Assembly: GCF_030695125.1 (NCBI RefSeq)
Contig: NZ_JAUYTP010000073.1
Location: 62,001-126,000, forward strand
DNA length: 64,000 nt
Source: Allobosea sp.
GTDB lineage: Bacteria; Pseudomonadota; Alphaproteobacteria; Rhizobiales; Beijerinckiaceae
Direction: 5' to 3'
The notes beneath the pieces are model-generated. The model searched no databases. It had not been told where the DNA came from and saw only the letters and a list, made by a program, of their open reading frames with translations. A program made the position numbers and the translations under genes. This document shows, piece by piece, positions 45,513-54,497 of this stretch. Position 1 is the first letter of the stretch; every line of letters begins with the position of its first letter.

Positions 45513-46091
45513 TCAGGCCCTGCCGCCCGGCAGCACCATGAATTTCGGCGCCCGCACACGGGTTTGAAGCTGGGGCTGCGGCTGCTGGCTCAGGCCGATG
45601 CCAGGCCAGAGCATCCGCAAGGAAATCATCCGCATCGTGTCGATGGTGTCGAGACCGAGCCATTCCGGCGTGATGGCGGCGGACAGGGCCCCCAGCATCC
45701 GGGCGTGGGTGCGGCCGCGATAGCGCAGCGGCAACAGCAGCAGCTCGAGATAGATCGGCGCTCCCGTGCGGGTTTCGCCGGTCAGGCCCGCCACGGCGCC
45801 GGCGCTTTCATCCATGACGGTCTGGGTCAGGCGGCGCATTTCGCTTTGCGATTCGACCTCGCTCCACAGCGCGGTGAAGGCGCGGCCGCGAAGCTCATGG
45901 CCGAGCAGGGCGCAAAGCCGCGTGCCGGCAAGCCTGAAGACAGGCCCGATCGGTTCATTCTCGAGAACGAAGGTGTCGGCCAGCGCATGACGCAGGGCGC
46001 CCGGCTCGATTTCGCCGCGCTCGGGTGCCGTGCGCTCTCCACGGAGAGCGTCCCAGTACTCGAAGACGAGGCGCGTGCTTGTGTTCTTCAT
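45513..46091 (-). CDS. PAS_5 domain protein
   Basis: A 192-residue protein of the rhizobial PAS_5 family: VFEYWDALRGERTAPERGEI, VFRLAGTRLCALLGHELRGR and LELLLLPLRYRGRTHARMLG. This is a single-domain sensor without output. Its role is unknown, but it is very commonly upstream of PilZ proteins. Its transcription would run into the tandem PilZ gene 59 bases later. Confidence 0.87.
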   Translation of the reverse strand: MKNTSTRLVFEYWDALRGERTAPERGEIEPGALRHALADTFVLENEPIGPVFRLAGTRLCALLGHELRGRAFTALWSEVESQSEMRRLTQTVMDESAGAVAGLTGETRTGAPIYLELLLLPLRYRGRTHARMLGALSAAITPEWLGLDTIDTMRMISLRMLWPGIGLSQQPQPQLQTRVRAPKFMVLPGGRA

Positions 46092-46270
46092 TCCGGTACC
46101 CAGTGCTGCCGGCCGCCGTCATGCGCGCCGTTGCGTCCCGCGATGGCGCAGAAACGTCAGGAGGCGGGACGAATCGACCCTTCGAACTGCGAGAGACGCA
46201 GGTGGCATGCCGTCTTGCCATGCGGGCCGGTCGCTGTTCGGGTAAACGGTGCGTTAAGGTTAACAAGACC

Positions 46271-46306
46271 TTGAGATTGTGGATAACCCATTACAATGTA
46301 TATAAA
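46271..46306 (+). promoter_or_regulatory. putative promoter of the 46.3 kb RNA
   Basis: An AT-rich island in an otherwise GC-rich interval carries TTGAGA at 46271 and TACAAT at 46292 (15-base spacer), or alternatively TTGTGG at 46277 and TATAAA at 46301 (18-base spacer). Either could serve as a sigma-70-type promoter firing to the right. The nearest coding start on this strand is over 220 bases away. Confidence 0.4.
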
Positions 46307-46311
46307 ATTTT

Positions 46312-46441
46312 CGGTTTTCACGGGCTCCGGGCCCGTGTTCGGAAGGGGCCGGCGGGGGATGTGACCGTGGCGCTGCGCCATCTGGCGGCGCGCCTGCACA
46401 GCCGGGAGAAAGGGGAGGGCCGCAAGGCTTCTCCCCTTTTT
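46312..46441 (+). ncRNA. candidate structured small RNA or leader
   Basis: From just after the promoter-like island, the plus strand holds a first hairpin (CACGGGC 46319-46325 with GCCCGTG 46331-46337) and ends with a strong terminator at 46409-46441. There is no ORF of significance inside. The length of about 130 bases suits a trans-acting sRNA. It could instead be a leader/attenuator of the rhomboid gene that starts at 46538. No known RNA family is recognised. Confidence 0.4.
46409..46441 (+). terminator. strong rho-independent terminator
   Basis: AAAGGGGAG (46409-46417) pairs with CTCCCCTTT (46431-46439), and an inner GCC-GCAA-GGC tetraloop stem makes the structure very stable, followed by further Ts. 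The T-run is on the plus strand, so it ends rightward transcription, although no plus-strand gene precedes it. Confidence 0.75.
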
Positions 46442-46537
46442 CACGTCGCTGCGCTGCGGCCGGAGCCTTCGCCCGTCTGCCTCGCCTCCGTTCGCTTGGC
46501 TTGCCAGCGGCGGCGGCTTCGGCAAGGGTTGGCCGGC

Positions 46538-47359
46538 ATGTCATACCCTCCTGCCGGCCACTCGGCCCCACCCCAGCGCGAACCGATCCTCAACCTCCCC
46601 GCGGCCATCGTCTGGCTGACCGTGGTGCTGGCCGCGATCCAGGGCGGGCGCTCGCTGCTGTCGGCCTATGACGATTATCTGCTGCTCTCCTGGCTGGCCT
46701 TCGTGCCGGCGCGCCTCAGCCTGTGGCTGGCGCCCGAGCGCCTCGAGGAGATGGTTAGCGCCGTGGCGGGCGCGTCTGCGGGGCAGGATCTCGCCGACCG
46801 TCTGCAACTCGTGCGGCTGCTGCTGTCCGATGGCGGGCCGCGCCTCTGGACCCTGCTGAGCTACGGGCTGCTGCACGGCTCCTGGGTGCATCTCGTCACC
46901 AATGTGGTCTGGCTCGCGGCCTTCGGCAGCCCCGTGGCGCGTCGGCTGGGGACGGGGCGGTTCCTCAGTCTGATGGGGTTGTCGACGATCGGCGGGGCGC
47001 TGCTGCACTGGTTTGCGCGCGATCTCGACGTGCTGCCGCTCGTCGGCGCTTCCGCCGCGGTCTCGGGCGCGACGGCGGCGGCGATCCGGTTCGTCTTCGC
47101 GCCGGGGCTGCGCTTCGGCGCGCTTGCCGACGACGCAGTGGTCCGTGCGATCCCGGCCGAGCCGATGGGCCAGCTCTGGCGCAATTCGCGCGCGATGCTG
47201 TTCATCGGGATCTGGTTTGCCACGAACATCCTGTTCGGGTCCGGGCTGGTGCCGATCATGGGAGAGGAGACCAGCATCGCCTGGGAGGCCCATATCGGGG
47301 GGTTCATGGTCGGGCTCCTGCTGTTCCCGCTGTTCGACCGGGGCGCCGTGCGGCGCTGA
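46538..47359 (+). CDS. rhomboid family intramembrane serine protease
   Basis: A 273-residue protein with six or seven transmembrane segments. The first membrane loop ends in LSYGLLHGSWVHLVTNVVWL (His and Asn of the rhomboid H-x(2,3)-N pattern), the catalytic Ser is in VGASAAVSGATAAAI and the catalytic His in SIAWEAHIGGFMVGLL. GxSG reads GASA here, an accepted variant. It cleaves substrates within the membrane; no target is known. The start at 46538 (MSYPPAGHSAPP) is used, not the much longer frame from 46025, which reads through non-coding sequence. Confidence 0.9.
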   Translation: MSYPPAGHSAPPQREPILNLPAAIVWLTVVLAAIQGGRSLLSAYDDYLLLSWLAFVPARLSLWLAPERLEEMVSAVAGASAGQDLADRLQLVRLLLSDGGPRLWTLLSYGLLHGSWVHLVTNVVWLAAFGSPVARRLGTGRFLSLMGLSTIGGALLHWFARDLDVLPLVGASAAVSGATAAAIRFVFAPGLRFGALADDAVVRAIPAEPMGQLWRNSRAMLFIGIWFATNILFGSGLVPIMGEETSIAWEAHIGGFMVGLLLFPLFDRGAVRR

Positions 47360-47553
47360 AGCCGGCTTTGCGCCCCTCCGGGCGCCCTTTGAACACGCCT
47401 CGGACGCGCCTTGCCTGCGCCGGTGTCTTCGCCCACACTGGCGGCAATCGCAGCGTTCCCGAGACCCTCCGGCGCGCGTCCCTGCCGGACCTCCACCGGG
47501 ACCAGCGCGATCCCGCGCGCCGGACAACGGCGCCACCCCAAGGAGGACACGCC

Positions 47554-47985
47554 ATGAATGTCGAGAAGCTTCTGGGCGACAAGGGCCGCGAGGTGATTTC
47601 GGTCCAGCCGCATCGCACCCTGGGCGAGGCGGTTCGCACACTCAGCGAAAAGCGGATCGGCGCCGTGGTCGTGATGGGGGCCGACGGGGCGCTGGTCGGC
47701 ATCCTGTCCGAGCGCGACATCATCCGGGCGCTCGGCGAGAGCGGGGCTGCCGCGCTCGAGAGCCCCGTCTCGCGGGTGATGACGGCGAAGGTCGTGACCT
47801 GTCGCCCGCAGACCAGCGTCGACGAACTGATGGAAACCATGACGTCGGGCCGCTTCCGCCATGTCCCCGTCGTCGAGAACGGCAGCGTCATCGGGCTCAT
47901 CTCGATCGGCGACGTCGTCAAGCATCGCGTCGCGGCGATCGAGGCCGAGAGCCGGGCGATGCGCGACTACATCGCGATGGCCTGA
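47554..47985 (+). CDS. CBS-pair protein
   Basis: A 143-residue soluble protein of two CBS motifs: GDKGREVISVQPHRTLGEAV to GILSERDIIRALGE, and PVSRVMTAKVVTCRPQTSVD to GLISIGDVVKHRV. Stand-alone CBS pairs bind adenine nucleotides and act as energy sensors. The start at 47554 follows a textbook AAGGAGG site. It converges on the patatin gene, with nine bases between stops. Confidence 0.92.
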   Translation: MNVEKLLGDKGREVISVQPHRTLGEAVRTLSEKRIGAVVVMGADGALVGILSERDIIRALGESGAAALESPVSRVMTAKVVTCRPQTSVDELMETMTSGRFRHVPVVENGSVIGLISIGDVVKHRVAAIEAESRAMRDYIAMA

Positions 47986-47994
47986 GGCGGCGCT

Positions 47995-48966
47995 TCAGGT
48001 CGAGAGGCGGCTGCCGGCGATCGCCGTCTCGATATCGTCAAGGCAGCGGCGGGTGGCCTGGCGACCGAGTTCGATCGTCTCCTGCGCCCGGTGGAAGTCG
48101 AACAGCCCCATGCGGCCGAGCCTGGGGCCGATCATGACGTCGGGCGGATCGCCCGCCAGGCGCGAGCGCGAAATCCGGTCCTGGGTGATGTTGAAGGCGT
48201 CGATCATGACGCCGGCGAGGCCGGGCCTGATCTCGCTCGTGCGGCCGACGAGACCCCGCACCCGCCGCGCCGCGCCCGTGATCCCGCCGAGCCAGCGCGA
48301 GGTCGGCCTGACGTCCAGTTCGGGCACGATGTCGGGTTCGGGATCGGCGGCATGCTGCTGGATGATGGTGCCGCGGCCGGCGAGATCGCTGTTGAGGTTG
48401 ACGCAGATCACGATGTCGGCCCCGAGCGCGCGCGCGGCCGTGACCGGCACCGGATTGACCAGTGCGCCATCCATCAGCCAGCGGCCGCCGAGCTTGACCG
48501 GATCGAACACGCCCGGCAGCGCATAGGAGGCGCCCAGCGCCTCGACCAGCGCGCCTTGCGTGAGCCAGATCTCGTGGCCGGTGCCGAGCTCGGTGGCGAT
48601 GGCGACGAAGCGCGTCGGCAGGGCCTCGATGCGCTGCCCGGCGAGATCGCGCTCCAGCAGGCGCTTGAGCCGGCCGCCGCCGATCAGGCCGGCGCCGCCG
48701 ATATGGAAGTCCATCAGGCCGACGACGCGGCGCTTGGTCAGGCCGGTGGCGAATTCGGTGAGTTCGCCGAGCTTGCCGGCGGCAAAGCAGCCGCCGACGA
48801 CCGCGCCAATCGAGGTCCCGGCGATGACGTCGGGCGTATAGCCCGCCTCCTTCAGGACCTCGAGCACGCCGATATGAGCCCAGCCGCGGGCGGCGCCGCC
48901 GCCCAGCGCCAGCCCGATCTTCGGCCGGCCGTTCGGTGGGGGCTTCGGCATGCTGGCGTCGTTCAT
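47995..48966 (-). CDS. patatin-like phospholipase (RssA type)
   Basis: A 323-residue patatin. The oxyanion loop is IGLALGGGAARGWAHIGVLEVL, the nucleophile Ser is in VIAGTSIGAVVGG, and the Asp of the dyad is in WLMDGALVNPVPVTAA. This matches the YlbK/RssA group with no signal peptide. It probably hydrolyses membrane lipids. The start at 48966 (MNDASMPKPPPN) is used; a longer frame to 49098 has poor N-terminal character. The 267 bases upstream to hisI hold no gene. Confidence 0.92.
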   Translation of the reverse strand: MNDASMPKPPPNGRPKIGLALGGGAARGWAHIGVLEVLKEAGYTPDVIAGTSIGAVVGGCFAAGKLGELTEFATGLTKRRVVGLMDFHIGGAGLIGGGRLKRLLERDLAGQRIEALPTRFVAIATELGTGHEIWLTQGALVEALGASYALPGVFDPVKLGGRWLMDGALVNPVPVTAARALGADIVICVNLNSDLAGRGTIIQQHAADPEPDIVPELDVRPTSRWLGGITGAARRVRGLVGRTSEIRPGLAGVMIDAFNITQDRISRSRLAGDPPDVMIGPRLGRMGLFDFHRAQETIELGRQATRRCLDDIETAIAGSRLST

Positions 48967-49233
48967 CGGCGCATCACCTCGGCAGTTTCGATGTCGAGAC
49001 CCGCAGGCACATCTCGCGCCAGGGCCGGGTCCTCGGCTGGTGACGGCGTCGCGTCGGCCTGGCGACCGTGCCGATGAGGCGTCGCCGTCTGGCCGCAACC
49101 CGTGGGCAAACCGTCACCTCCCGGTGACGATCCCGCCCCATGAACGCCAGCCGTTAGCGACGGCATTTGACGGGACGATGAAATGGCCGCGACGGGGTCG
49201 CCGCCGGCCTCCTCAAGACAGGGTTCCGGCCGT

Positions 49234-49638
49234 TCAGACAAACAGCAGCGGCGAGCCGGCGTCCTCGCGCAGGGGCTGGACGCGGTAGAAGCAGGAGCGG
49301 CGGCCGGTGTGGCAGCAGCCGCCATCGCCCGCGACTTTGACCTTCAGCCAGAGCGCGTCCTGGTCGCAATCGACCCGCATCTCGACGATCGTCTGGGCCT
49401 GGCCGGAGGTGGCGCCCTTGTGCCAGAGCTCGCCGCGCGAGCGCGACCAGTACCAGGCCTCGCCGGTCTCGATCGAGCGGGCCAGCGCCTGCGCGTTCAT
49501 ATGCGCGACCATCAGCAGCTCGCCCGTCGCAGCATCGGTGGTGACGCAGGTGACGAGGCCGTTTGCGTCGAAGCGCGGGCTGAGCGTGGTGCCCTCTTCG
49601 AGGGCCTGCTTGTCGGCGGCGACGGGGAAGGACGGCAT
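49234..49638 (-). CDS. hisI: phosphoribosyl-AMP cyclohydrolase
   Basis: A 134-residue HisI, the third step of histidine synthesis. Motifs are [51 protein letters not shown] (Mg-binding Asps) and [16 protein letters not shown] (Zn-binding Cys). It is the stand-alone form without HisE. The start at 49638 gives [10 protein letters not shown]. It follows folE on the same strand after a hairpin terminator and is therefore probably transcribed independently. Confidence 0.96.
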   Translation of the reverse strand: MPSFPVAADKQALEEGTTLSPRFDANGLVTCVTTDAATGELLMVAHMNAQALARSIETGEAWYWSRSRGELWHKGATSGQAQTIVEMRVDCDQDALWLKVKVAGDGGCCHTGRRSCFYRVQPLREDAGSPLLFV

Positions 49639-49657
49639 GGCGGGCTCCGGAACGACA

Positions 49658-49686
49658 AAGGGCGCATCGCGAGGATGCGCCCTTGT
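49658..49686 (-). terminator. hairpin terminator between folE and hisI
   Basis: On the minus strand GGGCGCATC and GATGCGCCC (plus positions 49660-49668 and 49674-49682) form a nine-base-pair stem with a five-base loop, followed by CTTTGT. It lies just after the folE stop and before hisI. Confidence 0.7.
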
Positions 49687-49727
49687 AGGGCTGGCCGGCC
49701 CCCCGGCCAATCGCAAATCCGCAGGCG

Positions 49728-50369
49728 TCACAGCCCCGGCGACTTGACCATGGTGAAGAAGCGGACCTGTTCACCGGGGTCGCTGAAGACGCCGGTGTAG
49801 CGGGTCGTCATCGTCGAGGAGCCCTGCTTCTGCACGCCGCGCATCGACATGCACATGTGCTCGGCCTCGACCAGCACGGCGACGCCGCGGGGCTTCAGGG
49901 CCTTGTCGATGACGTCGGCGATCTGCGCGGTCATCGTCTCCTGGGTCTGGAGGCGGCGCGCGTAGACATCGACCACGCGGGCGAGCTTCGACAGGCCGAC
50001 GACCCCGGTCGAGGGGTAGTAGCCGATATGGGCCTTGCCGACGAAGGGCACCATATGGTGCTCGCAATGCGAATAGAACGGGATGTCGCGGACCAGGACC
50101 ATGTCCCTGTAGCCTTCGACCTCCTCGAAGACGCGATCGAGGATTTCGTGGGGATCCTCGCCATAGCCCTTGTAGAACTCCCGATACGCCTTGGCGACGC
50201 GCCGTGGCGTATCGAGCAGGCCCTCGCGCGACGGGTCGTCGCCGGCCCACAGGAGAAGGGTGCGGACGGCTTCTTCGGCCTGCTCCTGCGTCGGCTGCTT
50301 GATCAGAAACTTGTCTGCGGAGGGACCCAGGGTCCGCTCGACCGACAAGGACTTAACCACAGGGTTCAT
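49728..50369 (-). CDS. folE: GTP cyclohydrolase I
   Basis: A 213-residue enzyme making dihydroneopterin triphosphate for folate and pterin cofactors. Typical motifs are [41 protein letters not shown] (Zn-binding Cys/His) and [20 protein letters not shown]. The N-terminal 40 residues are an extension common in Alphaproteobacteria. The start at 50369 follows a GGAGGCG site. Divergent from the Fe-S scaffold gene. Confidence 0.96.
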   Translation of the reverse strand: MNPVVKSLSVERTLGPSADKFLIKQPTQEQAEEAVRTLLLWAGDDPSREGLLDTPRRVAKAYREFYKGYGEDPHEILDRVFEEVEGYRDMVLVRDIPFYSHCEHHMVPFVGKAHIGYYPSTGVVGLSKLARVVDVYARRLQTQETMTAQIADVIDKALKPRGVAVLVEAEHMCMSMRGVQKQGSSTMTTRYTGVFSDPGEQVRFFTMVKSPGL

Positions 50370-50553
50370 GTGGCGCCTCCCGTTACGGTGAACCGATCTA
50401 CGCTGCCGATCTCTGGCTGGACCACGCGGACCATCGGTTTGCCGCGATTTTTTTCAGGCGCCGGTGCGCCCACTTGGGCTCTCCCGCTGGCCCATCATCC
50501 ACCTTATATTGACGAGCCGCGCCAGTCATTCCAGGGCCGGCGGAGATCACGAC

Positions 50554-51003
50554 ATGCTGAGCGACGTCTATAACAAGCGCATCCTCGAACTGGCTGCCAA
50601 CATCCCGCTGCTGGAGCGGCTGCCGATGCCGGACGCCACCGTCAAGGCGCATTCGCGTCTCTGCGGCTCGACGGTGACGGTCGACGTCACCATGGCGGGC
50701 GATGTGGTCACCGGCTTCGGGCATGAGGTCAAGGCCTGCGCGCTCGGCCAGGCTTCGTCGGCGATCATGGCGCACCATGTCGTCGGCTCGACGGCCGCTG
50801 AACTGCGCCATGTCCGGGAGCAGGCCCGTGCCATCCTCAAGGACAATGCCGAGCCGCCCGAGGGCAAATGGGCGGATCTCGCGGTGCTGGTTCCGGTGCG
50901 CGACTACAAGGCGCGCCATGCCTCGACGCTGCTGACCTTCGATGCCGTGGTGGACGCCATCGCGCAGATCGAGCAGCGCCGCAGCGGGCAGGCGGTCGCG
51001 TGA
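50554..51003 (+). CDS. iron-sulfur scaffold-like protein (IscU/NifU N-terminal fold)
   Basis: A 149-residue protein with the IscU-like order: VYNKRILELAANIPLLERLP, HSRLCGSTVTVDVTMAGD (first Cys), HEVKACALGQASSAIMAHHV (second Cys), ending ALIQ-type VDAIAQIEQRRSG. The third Cys position of IscU is not apparent. This form is the alphaproteobacterial 'iron-sulfur cluster assembly scaffold protein', often near folE and hisI. The start follows GGAGATC. Confidence 0.87.
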   Translation: MLSDVYNKRILELAANIPLLERLPMPDATVKAHSRLCGSTVTVDVTMAGDVVTGFGHEVKACALGQASSAIMAHHVVGSTAAELRHVREQARAILKDNAEPPEGKWADLAVLVPVRDYKARHASTLLTFDAVVDAIAQIEQRRSGQAVA

Positions 51004-51019
51004 GCCGGGCGGGCCGGCC

Positions 51020-51766
51020 CTATTTGAGGCCCAGCGCCAACCTCGTCTCGGCGCGGGTGTCGTCGAAACGGGCGCGAAAGGCGCGCTCCGCCAGCAGCGC
51101 CCTGGCGATGGCCCGGCCGGCCTTGTCGCCCGCCACCAGATCGCTGCGGTAATGAAAGCCGCAGACCAGGCGGCTCTCGCCGTAATCGGCCACCCTCTGC
51201 TCGAGCTTGGCGGCGAGTTCGGGCGCGGCCTCCTTGAGCAACTCGGCATAGAGCGCGGCCGTGGCGGCGTGGCCGGCGGGGAAGGACGTTCCCTCGGGGC
51301 GGCCGCCCGGGCAGGGCTTGACCCGGACCTTGTTCCAGACCGTGAACGGCCGCTGCCGGCTGGTCAGGCGGCGGACGCCGAGCAGCACGATGCCGAGCTC
51401 GATCTGCGCCTCGCGATAGAGAAGCCGGACCTCGCGATGCTCGTTGCCGGCGAAGGGTATGTCGGCGCCTTCGAGAAACCGCGCGAGCGTCTGATACTGG
51501 TCGGCGATGGCCGCCTTCTCGCGCTCGGGCGTGCGGTTGAGGGTGATCTGGAGAACCTCGTCGAATTCCCGCTTCTGTTCGGGCGAGTTCATCGCGGGCG
51601 GCAGGCCGATCAGCGAGGCGATGTCGACCTTGCCCGGTTCCAGCCACAACAGGTTGGCGCGCTGCTGGGCGGCCGCCGGAACGGACCCGACCATCAAGGC
51701 TGCAGCCAGACCCAACGCGGCGGCGCCCAGGCGGAACGGGTTGGGTCGCGAAACGGGGCGGTTCAT
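51020..51766 (-). CDS. exported PAP2 acid phosphatase
   Basis: A 248-residue class A non-specific acid phosphatase-like protein. A signal peptide covers residues 1-34 (ending VPAAAQQ). The three PAP2 motifs are KxxxxxxRP-like RRLTSRQRPFTVW, the PSGH-like GTSFPAGHAATAALYAEL, and SRxxxGxHxxSD as ESRLVCGFHYRSDLVAGD with the catalytic His. Periplasmic phosphate scavenging is likely. Its start codon overlaps an in-frame ATG of the divergent yidD frame, so I place yidD's start downstream. Confidence 0.9.
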   Translation of the reverse strand: MNRPVSRPNPFRLGAAALGLAAALMVGSVPAAAQQRANLLWLEPGKVDIASLIGLPPAMNSPEQKREFDEVLQITLNRTPEREKAAIADQYQTLARFLEGADIPFAGNEHREVRLLYREAQIELGIVLLGVRRLTSRQRPFTVWNKVRVKPCPGGRPEGTSFPAGHAATAALYAELLKEAAPELAAKLEQRVADYGESRLVCGFHYRSDLVAGDKAGRAIARALLAERAFRARFDDTRAETRLALGLK

Positions 51767-51800
51767 GGCGAATCTCGGTTTGGATGACGAGCGCGATGAA

Positions 51801-52151
51801 ATGGCATCGCAGCGCGCCTTGTCACGTCTTTTCGCGCAGGCGGCGCGGATAAAGCGGGCTCCGCGGCGCGGCGCCCATTTCGCGATCCGCGGCTACCAGC
51901 TCAGCCTGTCGATGCTGATCGGCCGGCACTGCCGGCATTGGCCGAGCTGCTCGGCCTATACCGACGAGGCGATCCAGCGTTTCGGGCTGTGGCGCGGCGG
52001 CTGGGTCGGGGTGGCGCGGATCTGCCGCTGCACCCCGCTGGGCACGAGCGGCATCGACCTCGTCTGCGAGGCGTTGCCGGCCGAGGCGCGCTGGTATCGG
52101 CCGTGGTCCTATGGCCGCTGGCGCGGGGTCAACGCGCCGGCCGAGCCTTAA
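51801..52151 (+). CDS. yidD: membrane protein insertion efficiency factor YidD
   Basis: A 116-residue protein with the YidD core RGYQLSLSMLIGRHCRHWPSC SAYTDEA (written here in two parts) and GWVGVARICRCTPLG. YidD lies beside YidC or rnpA in many genomes and helps membrane insertion; here it is isolated from that locus. The ATG at 51801 (MASQRALSRL) is chosen because the earlier ATG at 51765 would overlap the start codon of the divergent phosphatase. Confidence 0.9.
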   Translation: MASQRALSRLFAQAARIKRAPRRGAHFAIRGYQLSLSMLIGRHCRHWPSCSAYTDEAIQRFGLWRGGWVGVARICRCTPLGTSGIDLVCEALPAEARWYRPWSYGRWRGVNAPAEP

Positions 52152-52336
52152 GGGGGCCGAGCGTTCGTTCCGAGGCGATTGCCTGCCGACCTGCGCTGGT
52201 ATAGGCGGGGCCCCTTGGCGGTGTCCTCAACCGGATACGGACATCGCCGCGCAAGTTCAGCCTCTGGCTTGCCTCCCCATGTATCCGGCCTTGTCTTACG
52301 GGGTTCGTATCCCCGAGTGAGCAGGAGCGACGATCG

Positions 52337-54346
52337 ATGACGATCTCCCTGACATTTCCCGATGGCGCAATGCGCGAGTTTCCCTCCGGCATCACCGGAA
52401 AGGCGATCGCCGGCGGCATCTCGCCCTCTCTCCTCAAGCGCACCGTGGCCATGGCCATCGATGGCGTGGTCGTCGATCTCGCCGATCCGATCGCGAAGGA
52501 CTCGAAGATCGAGTTCCTGACGCGCGAGGATCCGCGCGCGCTGGAGCTGATCCGGCATGACTGCGCCCATGTCCTCGCCGAGGCCGTGCAGGCGCTCTGG
52601 CCCGGCACGCAGGTGACGATCGGCCCGGTGATCGAGGGCGGCTTCTTCTATGATTTCGCCCGCAACGAGCCTTTCACGCCCGACGATTTGCCGGTCATCG
52701 AGAAGAAGATGCGGGAGATCATCGCCAGGGACGCGCCCTTCACCAAGGACGAGTGGAGCCGCGAGAAGGCCAAGGCGTTCTTCGCGGACAAGGGCGAGGC
52801 CTACAAGGTCGAACTCGTCGACGCGATTCCGGAAGACCAGACGCTGAAGATGTATGCGCAGGGCGATTGGATCGACCTCTGCCGCGGCCCGCACATGACC
52901 TCGGTCGGCAAGGTCGGCACCGCCTTCAAGCTGATGAAGGTGGCCGGCGCCTATTGGCGCGGCGACAGCAACAACGCCATGCTGACCCGCATCTACGGCA
53001 CCGCCTTCGCCAAGCAGGAAGAGCTCGACGCGCATCTTCACCAGATCGAGGAGGCGGAGAAGCGCGACCACCGCAAGCTCGGCCGCGAGATGAACCTGTT
53101 CCACTTCCAGGAGGAGGGGCCGGGCGTCGTGTTCTGGCACTCCAAGGGCTGGCGGCTGTTCCAGGAGATCCTGACCTATATGCGCCGCCGGCTCGCCGCC
53201 GACTATGAAGAGGTCAACGCGCCGCAGATTCTCGACAAGTCGCTCTGGGAGACGTCCGGCCACTGGGGCTGGTATCAGGACAACATGTTCGCGGTGAAGT
53301 CGGCCTCGGCCTTCGAGAACCCCAACGACGCGACGAAGGACCAGAAGGTCTTCGCGCTGAAGCCGATGAACTGCCCCGGCCATGTGCAGATCTTCAAGCA
53401 CGGTCTGAAGAGCTACCGCGATCTGCCGATCCGGCTGGCGGAATTCGGCGCGGTGCATCGCTACGAGCCCTCGGGCGCGCTGCACGGGCTGATGCGCGTG
53501 CGCGGCTTCACGCAGGACGATGCGCATATCTTCTGCGCCGAGGACGATCTGGCGGCCGAGTGCCTGAAGATCAATGAGCTGATCCTGTCGGTCTATGCCG
53601 ATTTCGGCTTCACCGACGATCTCGTCATCAAGCTCTCGACACGGCCCGACAAGCGCGTCGGCACGGATGCGATGTGGGACCATGCCGAGGACGTGATGAA
53701 CCGCGTCCTGATCGAGATCGCGACGCAGTCGGGCAACCGGATCAAGACCGAGATCAACCCGGGCGAGGGGGCGTTTTACGGGCCGAAATTCGAATATGTC
53801 CTGCGCGACGCCATCGGCCGCGACTGGCAGTGCGGCACGACGCAGGTCGATTTCAACCTGCCCGAGCGTTTCGGTGCCTTCTATATCGGCTCCGACGGCG
53901 AGAAGAAGACGCCGAGCATGGTGCATCGCGCCATCTGCGGCTCGCTGGAGCGCTTCACCGGAATCCTGATCGAGAACTTCGCCGGGCATTTCCCGCTCTG
54001 GCTCGCGCCCGAGCAGATCCTGGTCTGCCCGATCACCTCCGAGGCCGATGCCTATGCCGAGGACGTGACCATGGCCTGCCTGTCAGCCGGCCTGCGGGCG
54101 CGGGCCGACCTGCGCAACGAGAAGATCTCCTACAAGGTGCGCGAGCATTCGCTGGCCAAGGTCCCGGTGATCCTGGCGGTCGGCAAGCGCGAGGCGGAGG
54201 AGCGCACCGTGACCGTGCGCCGCCTCGGCAGCCAGGCGCAGACGGTGATGAGCCTCGACGCGATGCTGGAGGCGATGACCGACGAGGCGACGCCGCCGGA
54301 CCTGAAGCGGCGTAACGCGGAACGGGCGGCGAAGGCTGCAGGCTGA
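52337..54346 (+). CDS. thrS: threonyl-tRNA synthetase
   Basis: A 669-residue ThrS with the full domain order: TGS domain (1-65), editing domain (70-230, [20 protein letters not shown] with Cys/His), class II catalytic core ([12 protein letters not shown], motif 2 [13 protein letters not shown], zinc ligands including the Cys of MNCPGH and a later His) and anticodon-binding domain (550-669). Length is normal for bacteria. The upstream 185 bases hold no recognised T-box (not expected in Proteobacteria). Confidence 0.98.
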   Translation: MTISLTFPDGAMREFPSGITGKAIAGGISPSLLKRTVAMAIDGVVVDLADPIAKDSKIEFLTREDPRALELIRHDCAHVLAEAVQALWPGTQVTIGPVIEGGFFYDFARNEPFTPDDLPVIEKKMREIIARDAPFTKDEWSREKAKAFFADKGEAYKVELVDAIPEDQTLKMYAQGDWIDLCRGPHMTSVGKVGTAFKLMKVAGAYWRGDSNNAMLTRIYGTAFAKQEELDAHLHQIEEAEKRDHRKLGREMNLFHFQEEGPGVVFWHSKGWRLFQEILTYMRRRLAADYEEVNAPQILDKSLWETSGHWGWYQDNMFAVKSASAFENPNDATKDQKVFALKPMNCPGHVQIFKHGLKSYRDLPIRLAEFGAVHRYEPSGALHGLMRVRGFTQDDAHIFCAEDDLAAECLKINELILSVYADFGFTDDLVIKLSTRPDKRVGTDAMWDHAEDVMNRVLIEIATQSGNRIKTEINPGEGAFYGPKFEYVLRDAIGRDWQCGTTQVDFNLPERFGAFYIGSDGEKKTPSMVHRAICGSLERFTGILIENFAGHFPLWLAPEQILVCPITSEADAYAEDVTMACLSAGLRARADLRNEKISYKVREHSLAKVPVILAVGKREAEERTVTVRRLGSQAQTVMSLDAMLEAMTDEATPPDLKRRNAERAAKAAG

Positions 54347-54351
54347 TCGCG

Positions 54352-54452
54352 CGTCATTCTCGGGCGGCGCGCAGCGCCGACCCGAGAATCTCTCGCGGGG
54401 AGGCATTCTCTGAACGAGATGCTCGGGTCGAGCCCGAGCATGACGTGTCTCT
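54352..54452. repeat. dispersed palindromic repeat after thrS
   Basis: Two hairpins lie between thrS and the DUF2157 gene: ATTCTCGGG...CCCGAGAAT with a GGCGC-GCGCC inner stem, and ATGCTCGGG-TCGAG-CCCGAGCAT. The unit begins GCGTCATTCTCGG and ends GCATGACG, as in the repeat at 32437 and 60893. It may terminate thrS. Confidence 0.75.
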
Positions 54453-54497
54453 GACACCCCTCGCCAACCGCCAGTCCCCCATGCCAGATTGCCGCAC

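Noticed and set aside
46025..47359. Rhomboid gene starting at 46025
   Set aside because: The first 170 codons read through a terminator and an AT-rich promoter-like region; the family-like start is at 46538.
52152..52336. T-box or other riboswitch before thrS
   Set aside because: T-boxes are not expected in Proteobacteria, and no conserved T-box bulge or terminator is seen.
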